DNA from: Bacteroidota bacterium | Lineage (GTDB): Bacteria; Bacteroidota; Bacteroidia; Chitinophagales; Chitinophagaceae | Assembly: GCA_016183765.1 (NCBI GenBank) | Contig: JACPEA010000013.1 | Span: 124,001 to 188,000, forward strand | Direction of reading: 5' to 3' | DNA: 64,000 bases | Shown here: piece by piece, positions 8,435 to 17,460 of the stretch | Position numbering within the stretch: position 1 is the first letter of the stretch | Layout of the letters: every line of letters begins with the position of its first letter | The notes under the pieces: generated by a model | Told to the model about the DNA's origin: nothing | The model's input: the letters and a program-made list of their open reading frames with translations, nothing else | The model's database searches: none | Program-made: the position numbers and the translations under genes

Positions 8435-10852
8435 ATGAGAAAATATTTCCTGCTTTTGAACAGCCTGTTGTTACTGGCTGCTACACCTGTTTCTTTTGCG
8501 CAGAACAAAAAGCCTTTAGTTCCGCAGCTTCCCATGAAGCTCTGGTACAACAAAGCGTCTACTGCTTTTGAAGAGGCATTGGTATTAGGCAATGGACAAA
8601 TGGGCGCCACGGTGTATGGCGGTGCGGCAACGGACCTGATACATTTGAATGATATCACCCTTTGGTCCGGTGAACCGGTAGATCCCTACCTGAACAAAGA
8701 TGCCTATCAACATTTGCCTGCGGTGCGGGAGGCATTGCAGCGGAATGATTATGCTGCGGCCGATACACTGGTAAAAAAATTACAGGGAAAGTTTTCGGAA
8801 TCCTATGCACCGCTGGGTAACCTCTATCTTGATTTTCCTGTATCCGATGTAACGCAGTATTACCGCGATCTTGACCTCGATAAAGCAGTGGCTTCCGTGC
8901 AGTATGAAGTGGCGGGCAACCGCATCAAACGTGAATACTTTGTATCGCATCCGGATAAGGTAATGGTGATCCGGCTAAGCGGCACAAAGGCAAAAGCACT
9001 GTCATTCAGGGTCCGTTTTGATTCTCAACTGAAGTACAAAGCGGTAGCGGGAAAACCGTACCTGTTTTTCCGTGGAAGCGCCCCTGTGCGGGCAGAACCC
9101 AATTATGTACGTAAGAAAGGGAATCCGATCCTGTACCTGGAGAACAGGGGTACCCGTTTTTCTGCTACCGTACTGGTGAACACCACCGATGGAAAAATAA
9201 CCCGCACCGATTCCACCATAGCAGTTGAGGCCGCTACAGAAGCAACCATCTATGTTTCCCTGGCTACCAGTTTCAATGGTTTTGATAAGAACCCTGTCAC
9301 ACAGGGATTGCCCGATACAGAAATAGCATCCCGGCAGTTACTGGCGGCCAGCCGTAATACGTACCAGCAGTTACTGCAGCGACACATGGCAGATTACCAG
9401 CGTTTTTTTAAAAGGGTATCACTGAAATTGACGGATACGGACCTGGTAAACCTTCCTACGGATGAACGCCTGCGACGGTACAGCAAAGGCGCTGCGGACC
9501 CTTACCTGGAAACCCTGTATTTCCAGTTTGGCCGTTACCTGCTCATCAGCAGCTCGCGTACCAAGGGAGTGCCCGCCAACCTGCAGGGATTGTGGAACCC
9601 GCATATACAGCCGCCCTGGAGCAGTAACTATACCATGAACATCAATGCGGAAGAAAATTACTGGCTGGCCGAGAATACCAACCTGTCGGAAATGCACCAG
9701 CCCTTTCTCAGTTTCATAGAGAACCTGGAGAAAACAGGCCGTATTACTGCCCGGACTTTTTACAATGCGCCGGGCTGGACCTGTCACCACAACTCGGATA
9801 TCTGGGCCATGACCAATCCTGTGGGTGATTTTGGTAATGGTGATCCCGTATGGGCCAACTGGAATATGGGGGGTGTATGGGCAGCCACGCATTTGTGGGA
9901 ACATTATGCGTTTACGCAGGACAAAAAATTTCTCAAAGAAAAAGCCTATCCCCTGATGAAAGGTGCTGCTGAATTTGCTCTTGCCATGCTGGTAGACGAT
10001 GGCAATGGAAATTACATCACATCGCCTTCCACTTCGCCGGAGAACCGGTACAGAACATCCGATGGTTACCGGGGAGCCACTTTGTACGGAGGTACGGCAG
10101 ACCTGGGTATGATCCGGGAATTGTTTATTGACCTGATCGATGCACAAAAAATACTGAAAACGGATCCTGCTTTTCAGCAACAGCTGAAGCAGGCGCTGGC
10201 AAAACTGTATCCGTACCAGGTGGGCAAAAAAGGGAACCTGCAGGAGTGGTACCACGATTGGGAAGATGCGGACCCCAAACACCGCCACCAGAGTCATTTG
10301 TTTGGATTATACCCCGGCACGCATATTACCACAGATCAGACACCCGCTTTTGCCAACGCAGCCGAACGCACCCTGGAGATCAAGGGTGATGAGACCACCG
10401 GCTGGTCAAAGGGCTGGCGCATTAATTTATGGGCAAGGCTGAAAGATGGCAACCATGCCTATAAGATGTACCGCGAACTGCTGAAATATGTAGAACCAGA
10501 CAATGTAAAACTGACCTACCAGCGGGGAGGCGGCACTTATCCGAACCTCTTTGATGCACATCCTCCCTTCCAGATCGATGGTAATTTTGGTGGGGCCGCG
10601 GCTGTGGCAGAAATGCTGTTGCAATCCACACCCGACAAAGTGGAGGTACTGCCTGCATTGCCTGCTGCCTGGCCGGCCGGCGCGATAAAAGGATTAAAAG
10701 CAAGGGGTGGACTGGAACTGGCCCTGCAGTGGAAAGATGGGAAACTGGAACACTTAGAGGTAAAAGGACAACCGGGTAAAACTTTTATCTGGCAATACCG
10801 GGGCAGGGAGGTCAGAGCCAGACTGGATGCATCAGGCCAGTACAGCTTTTAA
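8435..10852 (+). CDS. Secreted glycoside hydrolase family 95 (alpha-L-fucosidase type)
   Basis: The frame is open from 8219, but the ATG at 8435 gives a proper signal peptide (MRKYFLLLNSLLLLAATPVSFAQ) and an 805-residue protein of usual GH95 length. The N-terminal domain opens with LWYNKASTAFEEALVLGNGQMG, cited here as LVLGNGQMGA. The catalytic (alpha/alpha)6 domain has NINAEENYW, LQEWYHDWED (acid Glu), HRHQSHLFGLYPG, and FQIDGNFGGAA (Asp of the base relay). GH95 enzymes remove alpha-1,2-linked fucose or L-galactose from glycans. No SusC/SusD pair is nearby, so this gene is not part of a classical polysaccharide locus in this window. Confidence 0.92.
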   Translation: MRKYFLLLNSLLLLAATPVSFAQNKKPLVPQLPMKLWYNKASTAFEEALVLGNGQMGATVYGGAATDLIHLNDITLWSGEPVDPYLNKDAYQHLPAVREALQRNDYAAADTLVKKLQGKFSESYAPLGNLYLDFPVSDVTQYYRDLDLDKAVASVQYEVAGNRIKREYFVSHPDKVMVIRLSGTKAKALSFRVRFDSQLKYKAVAGKPYLFFRGSAPVRAEPNYVRKKGNPILYLENRGTRFSATVLVNTTDGKITRTDSTIAVEAATEATIYVSLATSFNGFDKNPVTQGLPDTEIASRQLLAASRNTYQQLLQRHMADYQRFFKRVSLKLTDTDLVNLPTDERLRRYSKGAADPYLETLYFQFGRYLLISSSRTKGVPANLQGLWNPHIQPPWSSNYTMNINAEENYWLAENTNLSEMHQPFLSFIENLEKTGRITARTFYNAPGWTCHHNSDIWAMTNPVGDFGNGDPVWANWNMGGVWAATHLWEHYAFTQDKKFLKEKAYPLMKGAAEFALAMLVDDGNGNYITSPSTSPENRYRTSDGYRGATLYGGTADLGMIRELFIDLIDAQKILKTDPAFQQQLKQALAKLYPYQVGKKGNLQEWYHDWEDADPKHRHQSHLFGLYPGTHITTDQTPAFANAAERTLEIKGDETTGWSKGWRINLWARLKDGNHAYKMYRELLKYVEPDNVKLTYQRGGGTYPNLFDAHPPFQIDGNFGGAAAVAEMLLQSTPDKVEVLPALPAAWPAGAIKGLKARGGLELALQWKDGKLEHLEVKGQPGKTFIWQYRGREVRARLDASGQYSF

Positions 10853-10882
10853 CAATGCCAAGCCAATAAGGATAAGGAGGCC

Positions 10883-10904
10883 TCTCTTTACAGGAATAAA
10901 GAGA
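10883..10904 (+). other. Hairpin after GH95 gene
   Basis: An 8-bp perfect stem (TCTCTTTA/TAAAGAGA, 10883-10890 and 10897-10904) with a 6-nt loop lies 30 bp past the GH95 stop. No T-run follows, so it is at best a weak terminator or an mRNA 3' stabiliser. Confidence 0.4.
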
Positions 10905-11113
10905 ATAATTCAGCCGGAAAGCGGTTAATGCTGGTGTTGAGCGTAAATAAACAGTAAAGAAAAATCAAAAAGCAACGCAGAAAAATGACGAATCTCATTT
11001 TTGAAGGGCTTGATTTTCAGTAAACTTTGTATAGAAAATATAGATACCCTTAGCAAAAGTCTCTTTGCCATCGCGTACACATATTATCGCTTTCACTTTT
11101 AAATCTCCTTTGT

Positions 11114-12370
11114 ATGAAAAGCGTTAATCTGGTTGTTACATTTTTCCTGCTGGTATTTTACCAAACGGCCTGTGTGCCTGTTAAGTATACCAATTATTTT
11201 AACAATGCCTACTACGCTTCCCTTGCCGAAAACCAGGGCAAACTGGATAGTGCCGTTTATTATTATACCCAGGCTTTGCAGAAAGAGCCAAAGAATGGCA
11301 ACCTTTACCAGAAAAGGGCCATCGTATACAATAAGATGGGCCGCTATACAGAAGCGGGCGCCGATATTGAAACAGCCATCGGAATATCCAAACGGACCTG
11401 GGAATATTATTATACCCGTGCCAGCATCCTGGAAAAACAGGGACAGTATAACCAGGCCATCAATGATTACACGCAATACATCGATAAAGCTGATAAAAAA
11501 ATAGCCGATTATTACCTGGGTTACTGGGGTCGGGGTAAATGCAACCAGTATGCAGGTAACCAGCTGCAGGCTGCAGGAGATTTTTCACAGGCCATCCAAT
11601 TCAATCCTACCGACCTGAACCTGTTTACCTGGCGGGCCGGTTGTTATTATGCGCTGGGCCGGTATGCAGATGCGGCCAAAGATTATGAGACTTACCTGGA
11701 GAAGAATCCCAAAAGTTATCGCGAATCTTTTTACCTGGGGGCTTCCTATACCAAAATGGGTGAGAAAGCCAAAGCAGCCAATGTGCTGAACAGACTGGCC
11801 GAAACGGACCTGACCATCCCCATTTATTTTAACGGGGCACAGCAGCTGGACTTTTTTGACCTGGCATTACGCAATAAAAAAGTAAGGAGTGAACTGGATG
11901 AAGTAGCGATCAGTCTTGAAGGCATTACCGCAGCATCCAGATCACTGGCAGAGATTAACCTGAATACCGCATTTGACAGGTTGCAGGTGGCATGGGGTTA
12001 TGCAACCAGCATTGAAAAGGAGAGCAAACAGTTATTGGATTCTGTGATAAACCAACTCTTTTTTGTGTACCCGAAACTGAAAGTAAAACCTCCTGTTCCG
12101 GAATACGTTCGTAAGCTGACCGTTCAGGCCACCAGTTTTGTGGAAGACAAAAACTATGGCCAGGCTGTTGAGTACTATCAACGGGCATTAACGGCCTGTC
12201 CATATTATCCGTTGGCGAGGTTCAATATGGCCATGTTACATGCTACCATGCGTGATTTCAGGAGCGCCATCCTGCAAATGAATGCTTATATGCGTTTGGT
12301 ACCGGATGCACCGGATTTGCGTGCGGCACAGGATAAGATCTATGAATGGGAATTGCGGGTAAAAAATTAA
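11114..12370 (+). CDS. TPR-repeat protein, probable exported lipoprotein, unknown function
   Basis: The 418-residue protein starts with a hydrophobic segment ending YQTAC (C20), which may be a lipobox, though Gln at -3 is unusual. Tetratricopeptide repeats follow: AVYYYTQALQKEPKNGNLY, RYTEAGADIETAIG, QYNQAINDYTQYIDKA, QAAGDFSQAIQFNP, and again near the C-terminus (NYGQAVEYYQRALTACPYY, DFRSAILQMNAYMRLVP). These make a protein-binding superhelix. The partner is unknown. The next gene, a secreted coiled-coil protein, starts 38 bp later on the same strand, which suggests the two work together. The 261-bp gap upstream should hold the operon promoter. Confidence 0.8.
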   Translation: MKSVNLVVTFFLLVFYQTACVPVKYTNYFNNAYYASLAENQGKLDSAVYYYTQALQKEPKNGNLYQKRAIVYNKMGRYTEAGADIETAIGISKRTWEYYYTRASILEKQGQYNQAINDYTQYIDKADKKIADYYLGYWGRGKCNQYAGNQLQAAGDFSQAIQFNPTDLNLFTWRAGCYYALGRYADAAKDYETYLEKNPKSYRESFYLGASYTKMGEKAKAANVLNRLAETDLTIPIYFNGAQQLDFFDLALRNKKVRSELDEVAISLEGITAASRSLAEINLNTAFDRLQVAWGYATSIEKESKQLLDSVINQLFFVYPKLKVKPPVPEYVRKLTVQATSFVEDKNYGQAVEYYQRALTACPYYPLARFNMAMLHATMRDFRSAILQMNAYMRLVPDAPDLRAAQDKIYEWELRVKN

Positions 12371-12376
12371 GTCATG

Positions 12377-12394
12377 TACCCGCATCAGCGGGTA
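12377..12394 (+). other. Intercistronic hairpin between the TPR and coiled-coil genes
   Basis: A 7-bp perfect stem (TACCCGC/GCGGGTA) with the 4-nt loop ATCA sits 6 bp after the TPR stop and 14 bp before the next ATG. No T-run follows. It could stabilise or process the mRNA between the two genes. Confidence 0.5.
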
Positions 12395-12408
12395 GAAACA
12401 GTTCTTGT

Positions 12409-13899
12409 ATGCGTTCGGTTATCGTTTATATCGTATGGTTCTCTTTGTTACTGCCCGTGACAGCCATGGCACAGCAGATCAAACCGGTTTGTGCGTATTG
12501 TAACCGGTCTCAGTCGCAGATAGCTTCTTCGGGACATGCTTCCAGCTGCCCGTATTATGTGGCGCCTAAGAAAACAGGCGCCGGTATCACACCCAGCTAT
12601 TCCTCCAGTATGCAGATGATGGTCACGAGTACTTTGCTGCAGGGGATATTTTCCGGTCTGTTCAGTTCTAATCAACAACAGCAACAGAAAGAGCAGCAGC
12701 AGAAATTACTGGCAGAGCAGCAGAAGATAAAAGCAGCGGCGGAAGCGGCATTGCAGAAAAAGATCAAAGATTCGCTCGATCAGTTGAACTACCTGAAGCT
12801 GATGTCATCGTACAAGCTGCTGCAAGGCGGTTCAGTGGGTTTGCAGATGAAAAAACTGGATGGTGATATGGAAGCTTTACGTGCCGGTGCCGCCAGCCAG
12901 TTTGACGGAGGCATACGGGCGAAAGATACCGTTGGTGTATCAGGCGGCACCAATTTTTTCGGCACCCGCATGGACTCTGCACAGATCAACACCCTGATAG
13001 ATCCTGATAAGGATACGGTGATCGCGGATATTAACAATGCAGATCTTTTTCTGCGGGAGCGTAAAAAAGAAGATAGTGCACAATTGGCCCGTTCGGCCGA
13101 TTCGGCTGCAAAGAATTCAGCCAAAGCAGGTTTTAAAAGGAGCCCTGAATGCGACAAACTGCAGACCAGATTGAACAACTACCTGAACCAGCGCGATAAG
13201 TTCCACAAGACCATACTCACCACGCAGAAAGACCTGGCTGAATGGAAGCAGAAGAACAACGATGCCCTTTGGAATGCAGCCACATCGGGTTTTGAATTAC
13301 TGTTCAGTAAATTCATGGCCAATGTATCTCTCAAGGGGATACAGGCAGAAAATATCCGGCTCAGGCTGCTGAAACACGAAGAAGCACTGCGGGCCAAAGG
13401 GGTGGATTTTGATAAGTACCTGGGTGTGTTGAACCAGCGGATCTTTACGGCCAATAACCTGGCAAAAGATGTGTCTGAGTTCAAGGATGCCGTGGAGTAC
13501 GACGCTTTTTTCCGGGATGCGGTCCAGATCGGCGCTTCCCGGATTGCTGAAACAGATACGGTGTATCAGCAGATCTTACAGGATACAACTGTAAAACAAA
13601 TGCTGAATGATGGTGGTTTTGTAGAAGTGGATGCCGGACAGTTTGCTGCGGGGAAAACAGTGGAGAAGATCCTGTCTTCCAATTTCCTGAAGAACCTGAA
13701 AGGGTTCAGCAATAAGATACCCTATGTTACCTATGCCCAGTTTGCCACCGATATGATCTATAACGCCACCGACTGGTGGCAAAGTTACCAGCGCATCAAA
13801 CAACTGCGGGAAGTGAGTGGACAGGAAACCCGCGCCGCTATGAGCTTGGAGATTAATATTGATAAAACAATGGAGCAGTTAAAGGGCTGCCGGGAATAA
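12409..13899 (+). CDS. Secreted protein with N-terminal Cys/His cluster and coiled coil, unknown function
   Basis: I do not recognise this family. The frame is open from 12346, but the ATG at 12409 gives a clean signal peptide (MRSVIVYIVWFSLLLPVTAMAQ) and a 496-residue protein. Immediately after cleavage comes CAYC-x11-H-x3-C, a C2HC zinc-finger-like cluster in an exported protein. A hydrophobic stretch (TSTLLQGIFSGLFSS) and a Gln/Lys-rich coiled coil (residues ~85-130) follow. The remainder is predicted helical, with a central segment (KLQTRLNNYLNQRDKFHK) and an aromatic C-terminus (YNATDWWQSYQRIKQL). It is second in an apparent operon with the TPR protein. Confidence 0.75.
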   Translation: MRSVIVYIVWFSLLLPVTAMAQQIKPVCAYCNRSQSQIASSGHASSCPYYVAPKKTGAGITPSYSSSMQMMVTSTLLQGIFSGLFSSNQQQQQKEQQQKLLAEQQKIKAAAEAALQKKIKDSLDQLNYLKLMSSYKLLQGGSVGLQMKKLDGDMEALRAGAASQFDGGIRAKDTVGVSGGTNFFGTRMDSAQINTLIDPDKDTVIADINNADLFLRERKKEDSAQLARSADSAAKNSAKAGFKRSPECDKLQTRLNNYLNQRDKFHKTILTTQKDLAEWKQKNNDALWNAATSGFELLFSKFMANVSLKGIQAENIRLRLLKHEEALRAKGVDFDKYLGVLNQRIFTANNLAKDVSEFKDAVEYDAFFRDAVQIGASRIAETDTVYQQILQDTTVKQMLNDGGFVEVDAGQFAAGKTVEKILSSNFLKNLKGFSNKIPYVTYAQFATDMIYNATDWWQSYQRIKQLREVSGQETRAAMSLEINIDKTMEQLKGCRE

Positions 13900-13912
13900 T
13901 TGAGGTGTCTGC

Positions 13913-15022
13913 TTATTTATACCCGTCAGTGAGTGTTTTTAAGAAAACCACAATGGCTTTTTCTTCCTGTGGAGTAAGTTTGAGGTTGCCCATCTCTCTA
14001 TGATTAACTGTGGCTTCTATTTCAGGTTTTGGAAAATTTTCAACATCTCTTTTGTTGTAAAAATGAACTACGTCCTCTAATGTTTGAAAATATCCATTAT
14101 GAAAATAGGGTGCTGAAACAGCTACGTTGCGGAGTGAAGGCACTTTAAACTGTCCTTTATACATCTCTTTTTTTACAGTTGTGCTGAGACCAAAGTCGAT
14201 AAATGCATCCCTGTCTGGATTAAAAATAGACGGAATAGTATAAAAAGGGTTTGCCGGATTTTTAGGTACACCAATATTGTCATACGTGAAATCGGTGAAC
14301 AGTACCTTACCACTAATCGCATCAGGCTCGATGCTATGGCAAGCGGCACAGTTTCCTTTTGAAGAATCAATGAATAGGCGCATGCCCAGCTTTTCTTCAT
14401 CTGTTAATGTGACATTTCCTTTTAGGTGAGCATCAAACTTTGAACTGAATTGATTCAATGTGGCAGACCTTTCAAAAACAGAAATGGCATCGGCGATTGT
14501 AGTAATGATTTTTTCAGGCTCCTGAAATTCACCATACGCTTTAGTGAGCAGAGGAAACCAGGAAGCTTTTTTTGCTTTTTCAATAAAGGATGCTGCATCG
14601 GTGTTGTTCATTTCCAGCTTATTGAAAAAAGGAAGTTTAGCCTGGTCTTGGAGGGAATTTGCACGTCCGTCGAAGAAAAAACCTCCACTATAGGAAGAAT
14701 CGGCCGGGTCCATCTGCAATGGGAAAGAAAACATGCTATACCCGATTGATGGTGCATTACGGTTGGAAAACAGTCCTTTTACAGCTCCTTCAGAAACGAT
14801 CCTGTGAAGGGGATCACTGAATCCTGTCTCAGGGCTATGGCAGCTTGAACAGGACTGGCCAACAGGATTCGACAGATTTGTATCGAAAAAGATCTCCCGG
14901 CCAAGTGCGGCTTTATCTGAGGGTACTATCCTGATCTCGTTTAATTCCTTACCACAGGAAATAAGAGTGCCTATAGTAGTTGCGATTGCTACAATGACCA
15001 TTCCTTTTTTACTATGCCTCAT
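13913..15022 (-). CDS. Di-heme cytochrome c peroxidase (MauG/CcpA family), lipoprotein
   Basis: Two CxxCH heme sites are visible: CSSCH (C58, C61, H62) and CAACH (C225, C228, H229), with the family's usual spacing and length (369 residues). The N-terminus ends TLISC, a lipobox, so it is probably anchored in the periplasm. Start choice: a GTG at 15031 overlaps the receptor stop as GTGA, but the ATG at 15022 is more conventional; coupling to the receptor holds either way. The family reduces H2O2 or oxidises protein-bound residues (MauG, MbnH). Co-transcription with a TonB-dependent receptor suggests a role in metal acquisition or modification of a metal-binding partner (inference). Confidence 0.88.
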   Translation of the reverse strand: MRHSKKGMVIVAIATTIGTLISCGKELNEIRIVPSDKAALGREIFFDTNLSNPVGQSCSSCHSPETGFSDPLHRIVSEGAVKGLFSNRNAPSIGYSMFSFPLQMDPADSSYSGGFFFDGRANSLQDQAKLPFFNKLEMNNTDAASFIEKAKKASWFPLLTKAYGEFQEPEKIITTIADAISVFERSATLNQFSSKFDAHLKGNVTLTDEEKLGMRLFIDSSKGNCAACHSIEPDAISGKVLFTDFTYDNIGVPKNPANPFYTIPSIFNPDRDAFIDFGLSTTVKKEMYKGQFKVPSLRNVAVSAPYFHNGYFQTLEDVVHFYNKRDVENFPKPEIEATVNHREMGNLKLTPQEEKAIVVFLKTLTDGYK

Positions 15023-15027
15023 GCGGT

Positions 15028-17226
15028 TCACATTTTTATACTGATCCCGATATAATAACTTCTTCCGACAGCAGGTATAATACCCGGGCCAGGGTATTCA
15101 TCTGTTCTGCGTGTGAAATATGAACGGTCTGTAAGGTTATTGATTCCGGTTTTGATCCATAACTGGTTCACTTTAAACGTACAGCTTACATCAAATACAT
15201 CATACGAAGGGATATGACCTGCTACGGGATCAGAGCTGGTATATACATTGCTGGCATCGCCAAATGCATCGCCGGTATGGCTCCATTGAAACGTTGCGGA
15301 TATTGTAGGAGCACTTGTGATCACACCAGCTCTATTAATCACTTTTGCTGCAGCTTCCACTCTTTTCCCCACGAATTCACCGCTGGTATACTTAGCATCT
15401 ATGTATGCAAAGGAATTAAAGACACTCAGCCCGTATTTGGAGGACGGTTTTAGGTATTTCAACAGGTTGAATTCAGCATAAGTTTCCACGCCTTTGTGTA
15501 CACTGTTGGCAATATTGGTGCGCAGTGTGTAAACGGCATTGGTAACCGGGTCAATTTTTTCTACCACGCCGATTCTGTTATTATATGCCATATAGAAAAG
15601 CCCGATATCGAAATTGAAATAGTTGCGAATAGTGCCCCGATATCCAAAGTCCGCATTATAACCCGATGCGTCTTTCATTGACGGGTCTATCCTGGAGGTT
15701 ACACCAAATGGTTCAAGTTGACTATAATCGATCGGACGGTAAGCCTGACTGATATTGGCATACAAATTTGTATTTCCTTTACCGGTACGCCATTCGATAC
15801 CGAGACCAAATAAAGGAATATACCGGTTACGACTTTGGTTTGCCATTATTTTATCGGGGCCATCAGTTTTATAACCACTGGCTTTACTGTTCAGGTATTC
15901 AAAACGAAAACCTGGTGTAATACTGAAACGGTCTGAAAGTTTAAAAAGGTTCTCTGCAAATGGGGCAAGGTTTGTTGTCTGGAAATCCAGATTATATCCC
16001 CAGTCGCCGGTAATAGAAAGGTCAAAATCGCTATTTACTGTTCCTTCGCCGCCACCCAGTCTTTTGAACCATGCATAACTGTAACGGAGTCCTGCGGACA
16101 ATACAGATTTATTATGATTCAGCTGGTAAGTATGCGCAATACGCAGCTCGGTAGTAGTATTATGCATCCGCTCTATTCCCACTTCACGGGGTACATACGA
16201 ATTAGTTGCAGGGTCGATTTCGTCTTTGGCTTCGGGGCCGCCATCTTCATTGCGCCATACTAGAGACCGGTTACCGGTAAGATAAGTGGTTGTAAGATTG
16301 ATACTTGTTGTGGCAGATGGATTCCATTGAAGATGCGCAGAAATAATATTCCATGGACTTTTCAGCCAGTTACGATTACGTGTGGAAATGCGTGGACTTG
16401 CTGTAAAAAGACTATCAGTTAAACCGCCCGGCATTTGTATTTTGTTACGCAATGCAGAATATTCTATGCTTAATTTTATGTTATCGGAAAACCGATATTG
16501 CAGTTTACCAAAACCAGATAGCTGCCATTGCTGACTGCTGGGGCGATACCCGTCCATATTACGATACTGTACAAAACCGTAATATGAAAAGCGACCTTTA
16601 GTACCTCCAACAGATTGAAAGGTATTAAAGAGGCCAAAGCTTCCCCGTGTAATTGAAGTTTGCGATTCAAAATCTTTATCGGCAGGTGCATCTTTTGTTA
16701 CATAATTCACCAGGCCACCAAACTGTGATCCGAACTGGAGTGAGGAAGCTCCTCTTACCATTTCTATCCTGTTTATCCCTTCCATTGGAGGTAAATAATA
16801 AGCTTCATTATATCCATGTACATCTGCGCTGATAGTATACCCGTTTTGGCGGGTGTTCATTTCAATACTCTGAATTGGGTTAAGGCCGCGGGTGGCAATG
16901 CCATTAGCTGTAAACCCGCTGCTTTCTGTTTCTACGATATTCAGACCTGGGATACGTCCAAGGATCTGCCTGGTATTATTGATTGCCTTATTCGCATCCA
17001 GACTGTCAGTAATGATTACTTCGTTTTTCTTTCCGGCATAAATTACACCCTCTTTTACTTCTGTAAAATGCCCAACGCCATTTACGGTGCGGTAACCGGT
17101 TACTGTCACTTTTTCTAATATATGGGTTGAATCAGTTATCCCTTTCACTGCCGTTTGAGCCAGTAGCTTCGCTGAAGAGATCAGGAATAAACAAAGGATT
17201 ATTACGCAACGTCTCATAGAGCACAT
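15028..17226 (-). CDS. TonB-dependent outer-membrane receptor, FecA-like
   Basis: The 732-residue protein has a signal peptide (~1-23, ending LLAQ), a plug domain (KAINNTRQILGRIPGLNIVE; IEMVRGASSLQFGSQFGGLVNYV) and a C-terminal barrel that ends with an aromatic-rich strand (SYYIGISIKM). There is no carboxypeptidase-like N-terminal domain, unlike SusC-type transporters. The TRRTDEYPGPGIIPAVGRSYY end resembles iron(III)-dicitrate/siderophore receptors. It is the first gene of a two-gene operon; the di-heme peroxidase starts at or just beyond its stop. A 234-bp region upstream holds its promoter and the repeat-bearing 3' end of yifB. Substrate is not provable here; iron or copper chelates are most likely. 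Confidence 0.88.
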   Translation of the reverse strand: MCSMRRCVIILCLFLISSAKLLAQTAVKGITDSTHILEKVTVTGYRTVNGVGHFTEVKEGVIYAGKKNEVIITDSLDANKAINNTRQILGRIPGLNIVETESSGFTANGIATRGLNPIQSIEMNTRQNGYTISADVHGYNEAYYLPPMEGINRIEMVRGASSLQFGSQFGGLVNYVTKDAPADKDFESQTSITRGSFGLFNTFQSVGGTKGRFSYYGFVQYRNMDGYRPSSQQWQLSGFGKLQYRFSDNIKLSIEYSALRNKIQMPGGLTDSLFTASPRISTRNRNWLKSPWNIISAHLQWNPSATTSINLTTTYLTGNRSLVWRNEDGGPEAKDEIDPATNSYVPREVGIERMHNTTTELRIAHTYQLNHNKSVLSAGLRYSYAWFKRLGGGEGTVNSDFDLSITGDWGYNLDFQTTNLAPFAENLFKLSDRFSITPGFRFEYLNSKASGYKTDGPDKIMANQSRNRYIPLFGLGIEWRTGKGNTNLYANISQAYRPIDYSQLEPFGVTSRIDPSMKDASGYNADFGYRGTIRNYFNFDIGLFYMAYNNRIGVVEKIDPVTNAVYTLRTNIANSVHKGVETYAEFNLLKYLKPSSKYGLSVFNSFAYIDAKYTSGEFVGKRVEAAAKVINRAGVITSAPTISATFQWSHTGDAFGDASNVYTSSDPVAGHIPSYDVFDVSCTFKVNQLWIKTGINNLTDRSYFTRRTDEYPGPGIIPAVGRSYYIGISIKM

Positions 17227-17404
17227 ATCAATAATTTATGTGCAAATTTGAATTCGGAGCAGAAATAGCTGTATTGAAATCGGGAAAACAAATCATCGAG
17301 ATACGGAAAAAGAGGGTGCCATAAATCAATTGTTTGCACTTGCTTTCAGGCGACCAACAGCGGCGGAGCTATAACCTGCCTATATTGCTTTAACCCCCTA
17401 CTCC

Positions 17405-17460
17405 GTTTATCTCCCCCCACTTCATCATTCCTTGCTCACCATTCATTATTCAATATTCCC
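17405..17460 (-). repeat. Post-stop GAATATTGAA/CAAGGAATGATGAA repeat after yifB
   Basis: Read on the minus strand directly from the yifB stop: GGGAATATTGAATAATGAAT, then GGTGAGCAAGGAATGATGAAG. The words match the repeat after rlmN (60099-60179) and those of the 61-bp array after ffh. Confidence 0.65.
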
